Assembly: GCF_019931275.1 (NCBI RefSeq)
Contig: NZ_JAIOTY010000001.1
Coordinates: forward strand, 1,054,001-1,118,000
Length of the DNA stretch: 64,000 bases
Direction of reading: 5' to 3'
From: Nitratidesulfovibrio sp. SRB-5
Lineage (GTDB): Bacteria; Desulfobacterota; Desulfovibrionia; Desulfovibrionales; Desulfovibrionaceae
Shown here: piece after piece, positions 26,701 through 40,353 of the stretch
Layout of the letters: each line of letters starts with the position of its first letter
Numbering within the stretch: position 1 is the stretch's first letter
Made by a program: the position numbers and the translations under genes
The notes under the pieces: generated by a model
Databases searched by the model: none
The model's input: the letters and a program-made list of their open reading frames with translations, nothing else
Told to the model about the DNA's origin: nothing

Positions 26701-27086
26701 CCGGCGTGGACGCCGTTACCGACAAGCTGTGGAAGTTCAAGGAACTGGGCGTCTCGCTGGTGCTCGACGACTTCGGCACCGGCTATTCCTCGCTGAACTA
26801 CCTGCGCCAGTTCCCCATGGACATGATCAAGATCGACAAGTCGTTCACCAGCCGCGTGCACGAGGAAAAGGCCGCCTACGGCATCGTGCAGTCCATCGTC
26901 AGCCTGGGCCGGGGCCTCGGCCTCGGCGTGGTGGCCGAAGGCATCGAACAGCCAGAACAGGCCGAGGTGCTGCTGGAACTGGGCTGCCTGTACGGGCAGG
27001 GCTTCCTGTACTCCCGCCCGCTGCCCTTCGATCGAACCGTCAAGCTGCTGGAACGCCGCTGCCCCCTGCCGCTTTCGGCGGGGTAG
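23784..27086 (+). CDS. PAS/GAF-GGDEF-EAL cyclic-di-GMP enzyme
   Basis: The product has 1100 residues. Residues 1-125 are a Pro/Ala-rich disordered region. A PAS-like domain follows (about 130-230), then a GAF-like domain (about 290-505), a second PAS-like domain (about 515-650), GGDEF (about 655-825) and EAL (about 840-1090). The GGDEF motif is intact (LARCGGDEFAVLL) with an inhibitory RxxD site five residues upstream. The EAL motif (GLEALVRWNHP) and DDFGTGYSSLNYL loop are also intact, so both synthesis and breakdown of c-di-GMP are possible. A 9-bp repeat array interrupts the GAF domain near its last helix. The start is a GTG at 23784 behind AGGGGGAGAC. No signal peptide; probably cytoplasmic. 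Confidence 0.93.
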   Translation: MLREPSGVHTMPGTAGAHAEPHADPERSAMAEAMASPNAPRRPSLSPLPPSPRVAGDGPFAGLPDLSAMLGKPAPDALQEEPGAPPAPDTSGAISTTATTTQDSPSVASASDPRGPDLASSGRFWPHGDLAAQFGAAGIGVCVFDPAGQLLYMNGRMADLLGCGPEGIPSLFCARLVGMEGTADVLALFLRVASGQDEGGSVRKRFLRGDGGTMLASVTLYAVHDALGLPLHVVHLVRPLERPNRTDRPERGGDRPEALARRRFDDVPFPVGWSATDGAQTPGTARPDRYRAALHLIAHATLHETDPDSLGAAFTRIFRSLLPGEPPELVVYPGDGSRTVYSSAEAAGRKDAAPPCDLAARVYLRGETVRVDADELRELVELGECLLPDPVPAHWLGVPLRTRTGEVLGAMVCQVAGGEDAERGGPGTLPVLSVQPGQPGQPDQADQPDQAERAKRAKRAERTEPVGTQPLPRPVPARVRPGFSAEDRRLLELVSGHVADALAARRDLGRRALDEVRYRASFMDAVAGMALLDAGGRLLAVNRAFEAAFGYPDGVLAGTDLRDLLPPDVAGQALREFGGLWLSVSAIRAAAGMGETAGGMVETSWPFLRADGEKRWMQQSLRILPGEAGHPPCALLQVTPLEGGNGRAGRDPATRDEERMTQTAFHDVLTGLPNRVLLLDRVESALKRARRHDHYRFAVLFLDIDRFKVVNESLGHRAGDELLRLFSDRVLPCLREVDTLARCGGDEFAVLLDDVEDTAEVGTIVERIQDALRTPFPVRDTEVYMAASIGVVVRARQYASAEDILRDADLAMFRAKESGKGRYELFDEDVPSAVPDKLRRENELRRAMERGEIELYFQPVVSLRTARITGLEALVRWNHPDLGLLSPSEFIPLAEESGLIYHLDRHVLELGCASVRALRERAGPAAEFALNLNISARSFRRWNMVESYSAVILESGCNPLDVRLEITESLLLTGVDAVTDKLWKFKELGVSLVLDDFGTGYSSLNYLRQFPMDMIKIDKSFTSRVHEEKAAYGIVQSIVSLGRGLGLGVVAEGIEQPEQAEVLLELGCLYGQGFLYSRPLPFDRTVKLLERRCPLPLSAG
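25083..25163 (+). repeat. 9-bp in-frame tandem repeat, nine units
   Basis: Units GGTCAGCCC, GATCAGCCC and GATCAGGCC, then AAACGGGCC, run in exact codon register and encode Gly/Asp-Gln-Pro and Lys-Arg-Ala tripeptides. The array sits inside the GAF domain of the GGDEF-EAL protein. Confidence 0.95.
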
Positions 27087-27116
27087 GGGGAAGCATCTGA
27101 TCCTGAAAAGAGAACC

Positions 27117-27207
27117 GGGGAGGGGACCCTTTGCGGCAGCCGTTAGGTGAGCACGAAGTGCGAACCTTACGGATGGCGACCGCAGAGCGAAAAGGGTCTC
27201 CCTCCCC
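27117..27207. repeat. terminator-like inverted repeat with conserved structured core (copy 1)
   Basis: Outer arms GGGGAGGGGACCCTTTGC (27117-27134) and GCG-AAAAGGGTCTCCCTCCCC (27187-27207) pair almost fully. Between them lies a core (27132-27185), with TGCGG/CCGCA and CCGTTAGGT/ACCTTACGG arms, that recurs at 42691-42739 with nearly identical sequence but different outer arms and apical loop. It separates the convergent GGDEF-EAL and lon genes and probably serves as their terminator. The conserved core is unexplained. Confidence 0.85.
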
Positions 27208-27217
27208 CGTTCGCTGT

Positions 27218-29911
<2,694 letters not shown>

Positions 29912-29930
29912 GCGGGGTGCTCCTCGCGAG

Positions 29931-30269
29931 TCAGAATCGGATATGGAAATCTTGCAGGGGGGCGTTCTGTCCGTCCCGCGTGCCGGGCGCATCGGATGGT
30001 TGTCCGTCCACGGAATGCATGTTCAGGGCGTGCTCGTTCAGGGCCTGTTCTTCCACCCCGGTGACCCTGGCGAACATGGGGCCTTTCCACAGGGCCTCGC
30101 GCAGGGCGTCCATGCGCTCGTCCGGCCCCTCGGCTTCCAGTTCCACGCTGCCGTCGGGCAGATTGCGCACCCACCCGGCAAGCCTCAGGGCGCGGGCGGT
30201 GCGCCCGGTCCACGAGCGAAACCCCACCCCCTGCACCCGGCCGGTGACCCTGAATCGGCTGCGTGGCAT
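29931..30269 (-). CDS. acyP: acylphosphatase
   Basis: Acylphosphatase hydrolyses the carboxyl-phosphate bond of acyl phosphates. The product has 112 residues. The active-site loop GRVQGVGFR, with its phosphate-binding Arg, and the catalytic Asn in [16 protein letters not shown] are both present. About 20 extra polar residues follow the normal 90-residue fold ([20 protein letters not shown]). The start at 30269 gives the standard [10 protein letters not shown] beginning. It lies 19 bases upstream of lon in the same direction, so it is probably the first gene of an acyP-lon unit. Confidence 0.93.
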   Translation of the reverse strand: MPRSRFRVTGRVQGVGFRSWTGRTARALRLAGWVRNLPDGSVELEAEGPDERMDALREALWKGPMFARVTGVEEQALNEHALNMHSVDGQPSDAPGTRDGQNAPLQDFHIRF

Positions 30270-30415
30270 GGGCGTGTGCTCCCGGTTTTGTCCGGCGTCG
30301 GCGTGCCGGGCGGTGTGCTGCGGGGGCGTCCTGCCTTGGAGGCGGCTGCCGCCAGTTCAGGTTTCCGCCAGATCGGGCCGTTGCCGGACGAGGTTTCTGC
30401 CGGATGGGGCTTCCG

Positions 30416-31093
30416 TCAGATAAGGCCGTCGTCCTTCAGGCTGTAGCAGGCGTCGTCGGTGACGATGACGTGATCCAGCAGGCGCATGCCGATGGCCTTG
30501 GCCGAAAGTTCCAGTTGCCGGGTGATCTCGATGTCTCCCGCCGACGGCGACGGATTGCCGCCGGGGTGGTTGTGCACCAGGATGATCGATGCCGCCTTGT
30601 GCCGCAGGGCCAGTTCCAGGATTTCGCGCGGGTACACGACCGATGCGTTCACCGTGCCGCGCGAGGCCCGTTCCCACGCCACCAGGCGGTTCTGGGTGTC
30701 CAGCAGGGCCACCCACACCTCCTCGTGGGGCGAGGCGGCCAGGCGCATGCGGGCCATTTCCGCCACCGCCTGCGGGCTGCCCAGCACCTCGCGCTCGCGG
30801 GCCGGGGTTTCCACGTAGCGGGCCATCACCTCGCGCAGCAGGGCCCAGAAATCCAGCATGGCCGGGCCGAAGCCCTTTACCCCCATCAGCTCCGAGGGGC
30901 GCGCGTCCAGCACGCCGCGCAGGCTGCCGAAGCGGGACAGCAGTTCCTTGGCCAGCGGCTTGGTATCGCGGCGCAGCAGCACGTGGCCCAGCAGCAATTC
31001 CAACACCTCGTAGTCGGGCAGGGCGGCGGGGTCGTTGCGCAGCCTGGCCCGCACCCGTTCGCGGTGCCCGTGGTAGTGGGGACCAGTGGTCAT
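30416..31093 (-). CDS. radC: RadC family JAMM-domain protein
   Basis: The product has 225 residues. An N-terminal helix-hairpin-helix-like region (RFGSLRGVLDARPSELMGVK) precedes a JAMM/MPN-type domain with the zinc-binding HxH...D set in ILVHNHPGGNPSPSAGDIEI (residues about 168-187). RadC was once linked to DNA repair; its true role is unsettled. The start at 31093 (MTTGPHYHGH) was chosen because upstream sequence is low-complexity, though the ribosome binding site is poor. It ends the long minus-strand housekeeping run. holA ends 176 bases upstream. Confidence 0.93.
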   Translation of the reverse strand: MTTGPHYHGHRERVRARLRNDPAALPDYEVLELLLGHVLLRRDTKPLAKELLSRFGSLRGVLDARPSELMGVKGFGPAMLDFWALLREVMARYVETPAREREVLGSPQAVAEMARMRLAASPHEEVWVALLDTQNRLVAWERASRGTVNASVVYPREILELALRHKAASIILVHNHPGGNPSPSAGDIEITRQLELSAKAIGMRLLDHVIVTDDACYSLKDDGLI

Positions 31094-31269
31094 AATAAGC
31101 AGTCGTGCGTGGCGTGCAAGCCCGTTGTACGGGCGCGACCCACGGTTGCGGGACGGGCATGACCGGGTGCGACATGACGGGGCGCGGCATGCCGGGCGCC
31201 GCGAGCCGGGTGGGCGCCGCAGGGCGCAACGGCAGGGTGGGCGGTTTGGGGCAAGCGGGACATCATCCG

Positions 31270-32406
31270 TCAGTTCCTGTGCCCGCCCGGCGCATACGCC
31301 GCGGGACGGGGCCTGCCGGGGTGTCCCCCGCCCGCCTGACCGGGGCTGGCCGGGCCGGTACCGGTCGCGGCGCGGCGGCTGCGGGCAAACAGGGTGAACA
31401 GCCCTGCCACCAGCATTTCCATGGCCTGCTCGGGCGAGCGTTCGCCGCTCTTGATGCCCAGTTCCGCCTCCAGCGCCAGGTCCCATATCCGGGCAAGCCC
31501 GGCATGGCCCAACTGGCGCGCCAGTTGCTGCTTGGGCGGCAGTACCGAGGGGGGCAGACGCACCGGCTCGCCCGCCAGCAACTGCCACAGGATGCGCGTT
31601 TCGCGCAGCAGCATGCCCAGAAAGGGAAACAGCATGGAGTCGCCGCCCAGTCGGTCGCGCAGCACCTGGCGCCACACGGTCATGGGGGCGTTGCCCGCTT
31701 GCAGCGCCCGCATGAAGGCAAAGATGTCGATGTCCGCCGCGTGGTCCACCAGCGCGGCCATGGCCGGGGTAACCTCTCCGTCGCCAGCGGCCAGCGAGAT
31801 TTTTTCCAGTTCGGTGGCGATGGCCGTGGCGTCAGGTGGAAGGGCGGCGCATACCGCCTCCAGCGCGCCGGGGGCAAAGCGGATGGCGCGCGAGGCGGCA
31901 TGTTGGCGCACGAAGGTGGCCACGCCGCGCTCGTCCAGGCCCGGCGAACGCCAGATCCACTTCTGCGAATCCGCGAAGTCGAGGCAGCGCAGCTTGGCGA
32001 TGTGGGCGGGCACCTTGGGCTGGCCCTTGTCGAAGGGGACCTCCAGGCACAGGAACGGCCATGCCAGCGGGTTGGGCTTGGCCAGGGCGGCGGAGATGCG
32101 CTTCCATGTTTCCGCGGGCAGGTTCTGGGCGTTGCGCACCACCAAGGCGCGCGGCGTGGCGAACAGCCCCTGGAGCGTCAGGTGTTCCCAGAAGGCGGGG
32201 GGCAGGGGCTCGTCGCCCCAGAAGGCCTGACGGTCCCAGGTCGCGGGCGCGGCCATGCCCCCAAGCGCGCCGGACATGGAAGCCGCAGCGGAATCGGCCC
32301 CCGTCGCGGGCGCTGCGGGCGGGTGCGCGGCCAGCAGCGCGTCGATGCGGTCGCGGGTCAGGCGGGCGTCGGGGCAGATGCAGATGGTGAAGCCGGGTCG
32401 GGTCAT
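31270..32406 (-). CDS. holA: DNA polymerase III subunit delta (HolA)
   Basis: HolA is the clamp-loader subunit that opens the beta sliding clamp. The product has 378 residues. Sequence similarity to the family is low but recognisable: the N-terminal Rossmann-like half contains PRALVVRNAQNLPAETW, and the conserved C-terminal helical part has ATAIATELEKISLAAGD and later ADIDIFAFMRALQAGN. An internal Ala/Met/Gly-rich stretch and a Gly/Pro-rich tail are extra. The position right after leuS-lptE is the classical holA location in many proteobacteria, which strengthens the call. Confidence 0.88.
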   Translation of the reverse strand: MTRPGFTICICPDARLTRDRIDALLAAHPPAAPATGADSAAASMSGALGGMAAPATWDRQAFWGDEPLPPAFWEHLTLQGLFATPRALVVRNAQNLPAETWKRISAALAKPNPLAWPFLCLEVPFDKGQPKVPAHIAKLRCLDFADSQKWIWRSPGLDERGVATFVRQHAASRAIRFAPGALEAVCAALPPDATAIATELEKISLAAGDGEVTPAMAALVDHAADIDIFAFMRALQAGNAPMTVWRQVLRDRLGGDSMLFPFLGMLLRETRILWQLLAGEPVRLPPSVLPPKQQLARQLGHAGLARIWDLALEAELGIKSGERSPEQAMEMLVAGLFTLFARSRRAATGTGPASPGQAGGGHPGRPRPAAYAPGGHRN

Positions 32407-32441
32407 GCAGTCACCGTGGGGTTGCGGGGCGGCAACAAGAA

Positions 32442-32470
32442 GGCCCGAAGGGAACGCCTCCCCTCGGGCC
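32442..32470 (-). terminator. possible attenuating hairpin between lptE and holA
   Basis: GGCCCGAGGGG and CCCTTCGGGCC pair over 11 bases with one mismatch, followed on the minus strand by TTCTTGTT. The U tract is weak, so it may reduce rather than stop transcription into holA. Confidence 0.5.
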
Positions 32471-32497
32471 GTTTATATCCGGGCCTTGGCCTGCGGT

Positions 32498-33028
32498 CTA
32501 GAAGCGCTGGCGCATCCTGTCCACCAGCCGTCGCACCAGTTCGACGCCCACCTTTTCGGCGGCATCGCGCTCGTTGTAGGTGTCGTACGAGTCGGAGTAG
32601 CTGACAAGCCCCGACTCCCAGACCACGGCGTTGGTGGCGCCGTCGTACACCGTGGCCTCTGCGCCCATGGAGGCGGTGTACAGCTGCGTCCTGTCGTCGG
32701 AGTCGCGCACGTCGCCGCGCAGGCGGAAGTAATGCACCCGCAGCTTGATCTCGTAGTCCGCGCGGCCCTCGTCCTTCCATACCGCCAGACTGCGCGCGCC
32801 TACTTCGTCGCGCAGGGAGGAACGCAGGATGTACGGCAGCCACGAGTACATGGTGGGGTTGTCCACGTTCTTGACCTTGAGGGTCTTGCCGCCGTCGCCG
32901 AAGATGCCGGTTTCCTCGCTGGTCAGGTGGTACCCCGCGCAGCCGGTCAGCGCGCTCAGCGCGGACAGGGCGGCCAGGGTGGCCAGCAGGGCCACGACCG
33001 GGAAAATGCGCGGCATGTGCCGCGTCAT
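32498..33028 (-). CDS. lptE: LPS-assembly lipoprotein LptE
   Basis: LptE is the outer-membrane lipoprotein that plugs and matures the LptD translocon for lipopolysaccharide. From 33028 the product has 176 residues with a clean lipoprotein signal: MTRHMPRIFPVVALLATLAA, then the lipobox LTGC-AGYHL. The mature part has the family pattern (NPTMYSWLPYILRSSLRDEV and an antiparallel beta region ending DRMRQRF). A start at 33094, three bases after the leuS stop, is an alternative; it would give an unusually long 52-residue pre-sequence. The leuS-lptE-holA order is common and supports the assignment. Confidence 0.9.
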   Translation of the reverse strand: MTRHMPRIFPVVALLATLAALSALSALTGCAGYHLTSEETGIFGDGGKTLKVKNVDNPTMYSWLPYILRSSLRDEVGARSLAVWKDEGRADYEIKLRVHYFRLRGDVRDSDDRTQLYTASMGAEATVYDGATNAVVWESGLVSYSDSYDTYNERDAAEKVGVELVRRLVDRMRQRF

Positions 33029-33096
33029 GCGGGACAGGAATCCGCCGTTGCGGCCCGCGCTGGGGCCAGGGCTCCTGAAGGACGCGGCGGCCATGG

Positions 33097-35619
<2,523 letters not shown>

Positions 35620-35626
35620 GCCGCGA

Positions 35627-35682
35627 TGGTCCTTGTAGGCTGGTCCGTATGGATTGGTCCTTGTGGACTGGTCCGTGTGGGC
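35627..35682. repeat. 14-bp tandem repeat, four units
   Basis: Four units of the form TGGTCCKTRTGGAY lie end to end just upstream of leuS. On the coding (minus) strand some units read ..AAGGACCA.., so a Shine-Dalgarno-like AAGGA is repeated, and the last copy is the candidate ribosome binding site of leuS. Confidence 0.85.
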
Positions 35683-35802
35683 TGGGCTGGGCCGGGTCCG
35701 CCTGCCGTGCCGCTGGTGGCCGGTGTCTGTTCCGGCCGCCGATGGGGCGGATGTCGGCGGTATCTGGTCCGGTATATGACCCGGCATCCGCTCCATTCTC
35801 TG

Positions 35803-35854
35803 GTCTGGCGGGCTCGCGCCCGCCGGGAAGACCGAGGGCGCGAGCCCGTCAGAC
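35803..35854. promoter_or_regulatory. long perfect hairpin between nusB and leuS
   Basis: GTCTG-G-CGGGCTCGCGCCC (35803-35821) pairs with GGGCGCGAGCCCG-T-CAGAC (35836-35854): 19 pairs with one G-T, and a 14-base loop. There is no T-tract on either side, so it is not a standard terminator. It may mark RNA processing or partial termination within the operon. Confidence 0.6.
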
Positions 35855-35953
35855 CGTAGCCTTTCGGACGCGCGCCTTCAAGTGCCAATTGCGCATTCGC
35901 GGGGTGATTCCGGGCGGTTAAGCGCCGCAGAACTCCCCCGCCAGCACCGGGGC

Positions 35954-36451
35954 CTACTGCCCCTTGGGGGTTAGTCGGCCCGACTCCACGGCGCGGGCCA
36001 CCGCGTCGAGAATGCCGTTGATGAAACCGCGCGAGTTGTCGTCGCCGAACTGCTTGGAAAGCTCGATGGCCTCGTTCATGGCCACCTTGGCGGGCACGTC
36101 GTCGCGGAACAGCATTTCGTACACGGCGATGCGCAGCAGCGTCAGTTCCACGCGGCCCATGCGCTCCACGCGCCAGTTCTGCGAAAAGCCGGACACCGCC
36201 TCGTCCAGTTCGCCCTGGGTCTTCCACACGCCGTGGATGACTTCCCACGCGTAGCCCTGCGGGGCGGTGGCGGGGGCTTGGCGGTCGGCCTTTTCATCCT
36301 CGGCGTTGCGGTCGGCCACATCGGGCGAGGCGGCATACGCCGCGCGCAACGCGCCTTCGCTGGTGGCCGGGGTAAAGCTGAGCCCGTACAACACCTGGAA
36401 GGCCAGCGCGCGCTCGCTGCGCCGGGTGGGTTTTTTGCCCTGGTTGGCCAT
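35954..36451 (-). CDS. nusB: transcription antitermination protein NusB
   Basis: NusB, with NusE (S10), binds boxA RNA in antitermination of rRNA operons. The product has 165 residues, slightly longer than usual because of an acidic insertion (ASPDVADRNAEDEKADRQAP). Conserved parts are RRSERALAFQVLYGLSF at the start and ELTLLRIAVYEMLFRDDVPA plus NEAIELSKQFGDDNSRGFIN in the second half. It starts 5 bases after the ribH stop codon, so it is tightly coupled to the riboflavin genes, a common arrangement. Confidence 0.95.
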   Translation of the reverse strand: MANQGKKPTRRSERALAFQVLYGLSFTPATSEGALRAAYAASPDVADRNAEDEKADRQAPATAPQGYAWEVIHGVWKTQGELDEAVSGFSQNWRVERMGRVELTLLRIAVYEMLFRDDVPAKVAMNEAIELSKQFGDDNSRGFINGILDAVARAVESGRLTPKGQ

Positions 36452-36455
36452 GGGG

Positions 36456-36926
36456 TTACAGCTGCTCCATCACGCGCACGGTTTCCAGCACGGCGGCGGC
36501 GGCTTCCACGCCCTTGTTGCCAGCCTTGGTGCCCGCGCGTTCGATGGCCTGCTCGATGGAGTCGGTGGTCAAAAGGCCGAAGCCCACGGGCACGCCGGAA
36601 TCGAGCGAAATGTGGGCCAGGCCCTTGGTGGCTTCACCGGCCACGAAGTCGAAATGGGGGGTGGCCCCGCGAATGACGGCGCCCAGGGCGATGATGCCAT
36701 GGTAGCGGCCGCTCTTGGCCAGCTTCTGGGCCACGATGGGCATTTCGAACGCACCGGGAATGCGGACGATGGTCATGTCCTCGCGCTCGCAGCCGTGGCG
36801 GGCCAGGTAGTCCACCGCGCCGCCCACCAGGCGGTCCACGATGAAGTCGTTGAAGCGGGTGGCGATGATGGCGAACTTCAGGCCCTTGGCGTCGAACTGG
36901 CCCTCGATGGTCTTGACGTGCAGCAT
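36456..36926 (-). CDS. ribH: 6,7-dimethyl-8-ribityllumazine synthase
   Basis: RibH condenses 5-amino-6-ribitylaminouracil with dihydroxybutanone phosphate, the penultimate step to riboflavin, usually in an icosahedral shell. The product has 156 residues. Family motifs are clear: [40 protein letters not shown] and [20 protein letters not shown], and a C-terminal [18 protein letters not shown]. The start follows AAAAGGAGACCCCCA. ribBA lies 100 bases upstream and nusB follows immediately. Confidence 0.97.
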   Translation of the reverse strand: MLHVKTIEGQFDAKGLKFAIIATRFNDFIVDRLVGGAVDYLARHGCEREDMTIVRIPGAFEMPIVAQKLAKSGRYHGIIALGAVIRGATPHFDFVAGEATKGLAHISLDSGVPVGFGLLTTDSIEQAIERAGTKAGNKGVEAAAAVLETVRVMEQL

Positions 36927-36977
36927 TGGGGGTCTCCTTTTCCGGCGGCGCGCCGGGGCGTGATATGGGGCCGTCCT

Positions 36978-37010
36978 CCGCCCGCGCCGGGCGTTGCCGG
37001 GCGCGGGCGG
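36978..37010. promoter_or_regulatory. GC-rich hairpin between ribBA and ribH
   Basis: CCGCCCGCGCC and GGCGCGGGCGG pair over 11 bp with an 11-base loop, between the ribBA stop and the ribH ribosome binding site. There is no T-tract. It does not match the FMN riboswitch. Confidence 0.5.
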
Positions 37011-37026
37011 GGCGGTTGCGTGTCGG

Positions 37027-38256
<1,230 letters not shown>

Positions 38257-38345
38257 GGCTACCTCTGGATATGCGGCGCCGCCCCGTGCGGGCGCGGCGT
38301 TCTGGACATGGGTGAAGACCCGGCCCCGGCGTTCTGCGAAAACGC

Positions 38346-39038
38346 CTAGAAACCGTGTTCCTTCAGGAATTCCACGGTCAGCGCTCCACCCCCGCCGGAG
38401 CCGGAGGCAGCATGGCCCGTGGCGGATGCGCCGCCCTGCCATGCCGAAAGCATGCGCTGCACGTACTTGCCGATGAGGTCCGTCTCCATGTTCACGCGGA
38501 CTCCGGGCTTCCACCCTGCGATGGTGGTGACCCGCTGCGTTTCGGGGATGACGTTGACCTCCAGAAAATCCGGGCCGCAATGATTAACCGTCAGGCTCAC
38601 CCCGTCAAGAGCCACGGAGCCCTTGGGGATGACCTGGGGGCCGAATTCCTGCGGAAACTTCAGCCGGTAGCGGCGCGATTCGCCTTCTTCGCGCACCTCG
38701 GCCACGGTGGCCACGCAGTCCACGTGCCCCGCCACCATGTGGCCGCCCAGCCGGTCGCCCATGGCCAGCGCGCGTTCCAGGTTCACCCTGTCACCGGTCT
38801 TGAGGTCGGTCAGGGTGGTCAGGCGCATGGTTTCCGCAGAGGCGTAGCAGGTGTACCAGGCCGCGTCGCGGCTGCCGCCGTGGGTTTCCACGGTCAGGCA
38901 CACGCCGTTGGCCGCGATGGATTCGCCCACCACGATGTCGGACAGCATGAACAAGGGCCGGATGCGCAGGCGGGTTTCCTTGCCCGCGCCCTCCACGGCC
39001 ACGATGCCGCCCTGTCCCTGAATGATGCCGGTGAACAT
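38346..39038 (-). CDS. ribE: riboflavin synthase (alpha chain)
   Basis: RibE dismutates two lumazines into riboflavin. The product has 230 residues with two lumazine-binding barrels. The first begins [15 protein letters not shown] and contains [15 protein letters not shown]; the second has [20 protein letters not shown] and [19 protein letters not shown]. The start at 39038 has GGAGA seven bases upstream; a GTG at 39044 would be too close to it. The C-terminal tail is Gly/Ser-rich. It follows ribD by 42 bases. Confidence 0.96.
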   Translation of the reverse strand: MFTGIIQGQGGIVAVEGAGKETRLRIRPLFMLSDIVVGESIAANGVCLTVETHGGSRDAAWYTCYASAETMRLTTLTDLKTGDRVNLERALAMGDRLGGHMVAGHVDCVATVAEVREEGESRRYRLKFPQEFGPQVIPKGSVALDGVSLTVNHCGPDFLEVNVIPETQRVTTIAGWKPGVRVNMETDLIGKYVQRMLSAWQGGASATGHAASGSGGGGALTVEFLKEHGF

Positions 39039-39080
39039 GAACACTCTCCGAGGCGGCGTGCCGCCGTTGTCTGAACGTGC

Positions 39081-40349
39081 CTACACCTTCTGGCGCAAGG
39101 TCACGATGATGTCATCCCCGCTGGGTGCGGTGTCGGCAACGCGCAGGCCCAGCGCATCGTCCATGCGCAGGGGCGCGCGACCATCGAACAGGGGCCGCGC
39201 CACGTTGTCGCCCAGCACCTTGGGGGCCAGGTGCAGTTCGAATTCGTGCACCAGTCCGGCTTCCAGCAGGGCCAGGCCCAACTGCCCGCCACCCTCGCAC
39301 AGCACGTACAGGCAACCGGCCTCGGCACGCAACCGGGCCAGGCCCGCGCGCAGGTCCAACCCCGTGCCGCCGGAGCAGGTGGTGCCGTCCGTCCCGCTCT
39401 GCCCGTTCTGTCCGTCCTGCCCGTTCTGGGCGTCCAGGCCCGGCAGGCCCCACACCCGCGCGCCCACGGCGCGCACCGTGTCGGCTGCCGGGGATGCCGC
39501 CGCCGTCTCCGTGGTCCAGAAAAAGGTGTCCGCCGCCCGCTGTTGCAGCAGCGCAAGGTCGCCAGCCCGCGCGGCAACCTCGTCCATGCGCGAGGTGACG
39601 GCTACGGCCAGCGGCTGGCGGCACGGGGCGTCTGCTTCGTCAATACCGGCGCAGCCCCCTTGAGGGGCGGAGGGAAAGGCATCGGAAAAATCACCGCAGC
39701 GGGCGGTCAGCAGCGGGTTGTCGGCGAACAGGGTTCCGCCGCCCACCAGCACCGCGCCCCCGGCATGGCCCGCGCCCGCGCGGATGGCGTGCACCCGGCG
39801 GCGCGAGGCCGCGCAGCTTATCCACTGTGAATGGCCCGCGCGGGTGGCGATGCGCCCGTCCAGCGTGCTGGCCAGCTTCAGGATGACGTAGGGCAGGTCG
39901 GTCTTTTTCCAGGTGACGAAGTCGGCCACCAGATCGCGGCAGTCCTGCTCGCATACGCCCATATCCACCCGCACGCCGTGCTGGCGCAAAAATTCCGCGC
40001 CGCCCCTGGCCACCGGGTTGGGGTCGGCCATGCCCACCACCACGTGGCGGATGCCCGCCGCCAGCACCGCCTGCGAGCAGGGGGGGGTCTTGCCGTGGTG
40101 GTTGCATGGTTCCAGCGTGACCACCAGGGTGCAGGCTGCCGGGTCCACGCCATTGGCCGCCGCGTCACGCAGGCATTCCACCTCGGCATGGGGCATGCCG
40201 CAGGCCGTGTGGTAACCGCGCGCCACCACCTGGCCGTCGCGCACCAGTACCGCGCCCACAGTGGGGTTGGGCGCTGCGCGCCAGCGGCCCCGCCGGGCAA
40301 GGGCGATGGCCTCGCGCATGAAAATTTCAAACGGATGCGGCGCGGTCAT
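39081..40349 (-). CDS. ribD: bifunctional deaminase/reductase RibD
   Basis: RibD deaminates and then reduces the pyrimidine intermediate in riboflavin synthesis. The product has 422 residues. The deaminase half has the zinc site HAE in GMPHAEVECL and PCxxxxxxxxC in LEPCNHHGKTPPCSQ. The reductase half starts near 150 (PYVILKLASTLDGRIATRAG). The protein is longer than the usual 360-380 because of two insertions in the reductase half: a Cys/Asp-rich loop, and the translated 9-bp repeat AQNGQDGQNGQSGTDG. The start at 40349 is four bases after the dCMP deaminase stop, with AGGTAGCGCC upstream. Confidence 0.95.
   Translation of the reverse strand: MTAPHPFEIFMREAIALARRGRWRAAPNPTVGAVLVRDGQVVARGYHTACGMPHAEVECLRDAAANGVDPAACTLVVTLEPCNHHGKTPPCSQAVLAAGIRHVVVGMADPNPVARGGAEFLRQHGVRVDMGVCEQDCRDLVADFVTWKKTDLPYVILKLASTLDGRIATRAGHSQWISCAASRRRVHAIRAGAGHAGGAVLVGGGTLFADNPLLTARCGDFSDAFPSAPQGGCAGIDEADAPCRQPLAVAVTSRMDEVAARAGDLALLQQRAADTFFWTTETAAASPAADTVRAVGARVWGLPGLDAQNGQDGQNGQSGTDGTTCSGGTGLDLRAGLARLRAEAGCLYVLCEGGGQLGLALLEAGLVHEFELHLAPKVLGDNVARPLFDGRAPLRMDDALGLRVADTAPSGDDIIVTLRQKV
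39387..39431 (-). repeat. 9-bp in-frame tandem repeat in ribD, five units
   Basis: Read on the coding strand, units GCCCAGAAC, GGGCAGGAC, GGACAGAAC, GGGCAGAGC and GGGACGGAC encode Gly-Gln-Asn/Asp tripeptides in the reductase domain of RibD. Confidence 0.9.
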
Positions 40350-40353
40350 GGCG

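Larger units (their letters stand above)
35620..35953. other. leuS leader region with strong hairpin
   Basis: About 330 bases between nusB and leuS. It holds four 14-bp repeats (35627-35682) next to the leuS start and a long GC-rich hairpin (35803-35854). No T-box features (such as a leucine specifier with an AGGGUGGNACCGCG element) were found. Confidence 0.6.

Noticed and set aside
27132-27185. Core considered as an integron attC site because of GTTAGGT
   Set aside because: The order and sequence of the paired boxes do not fit R''-R' attC layout (ACCTTAC does not match RYYYAAC), and there is no integrase or cassette array.
35620-35953. T-box leader for leuS
   Set aside because: No specifier loop or T-box sequence was found; the hairpin and repeats do not fit the family.
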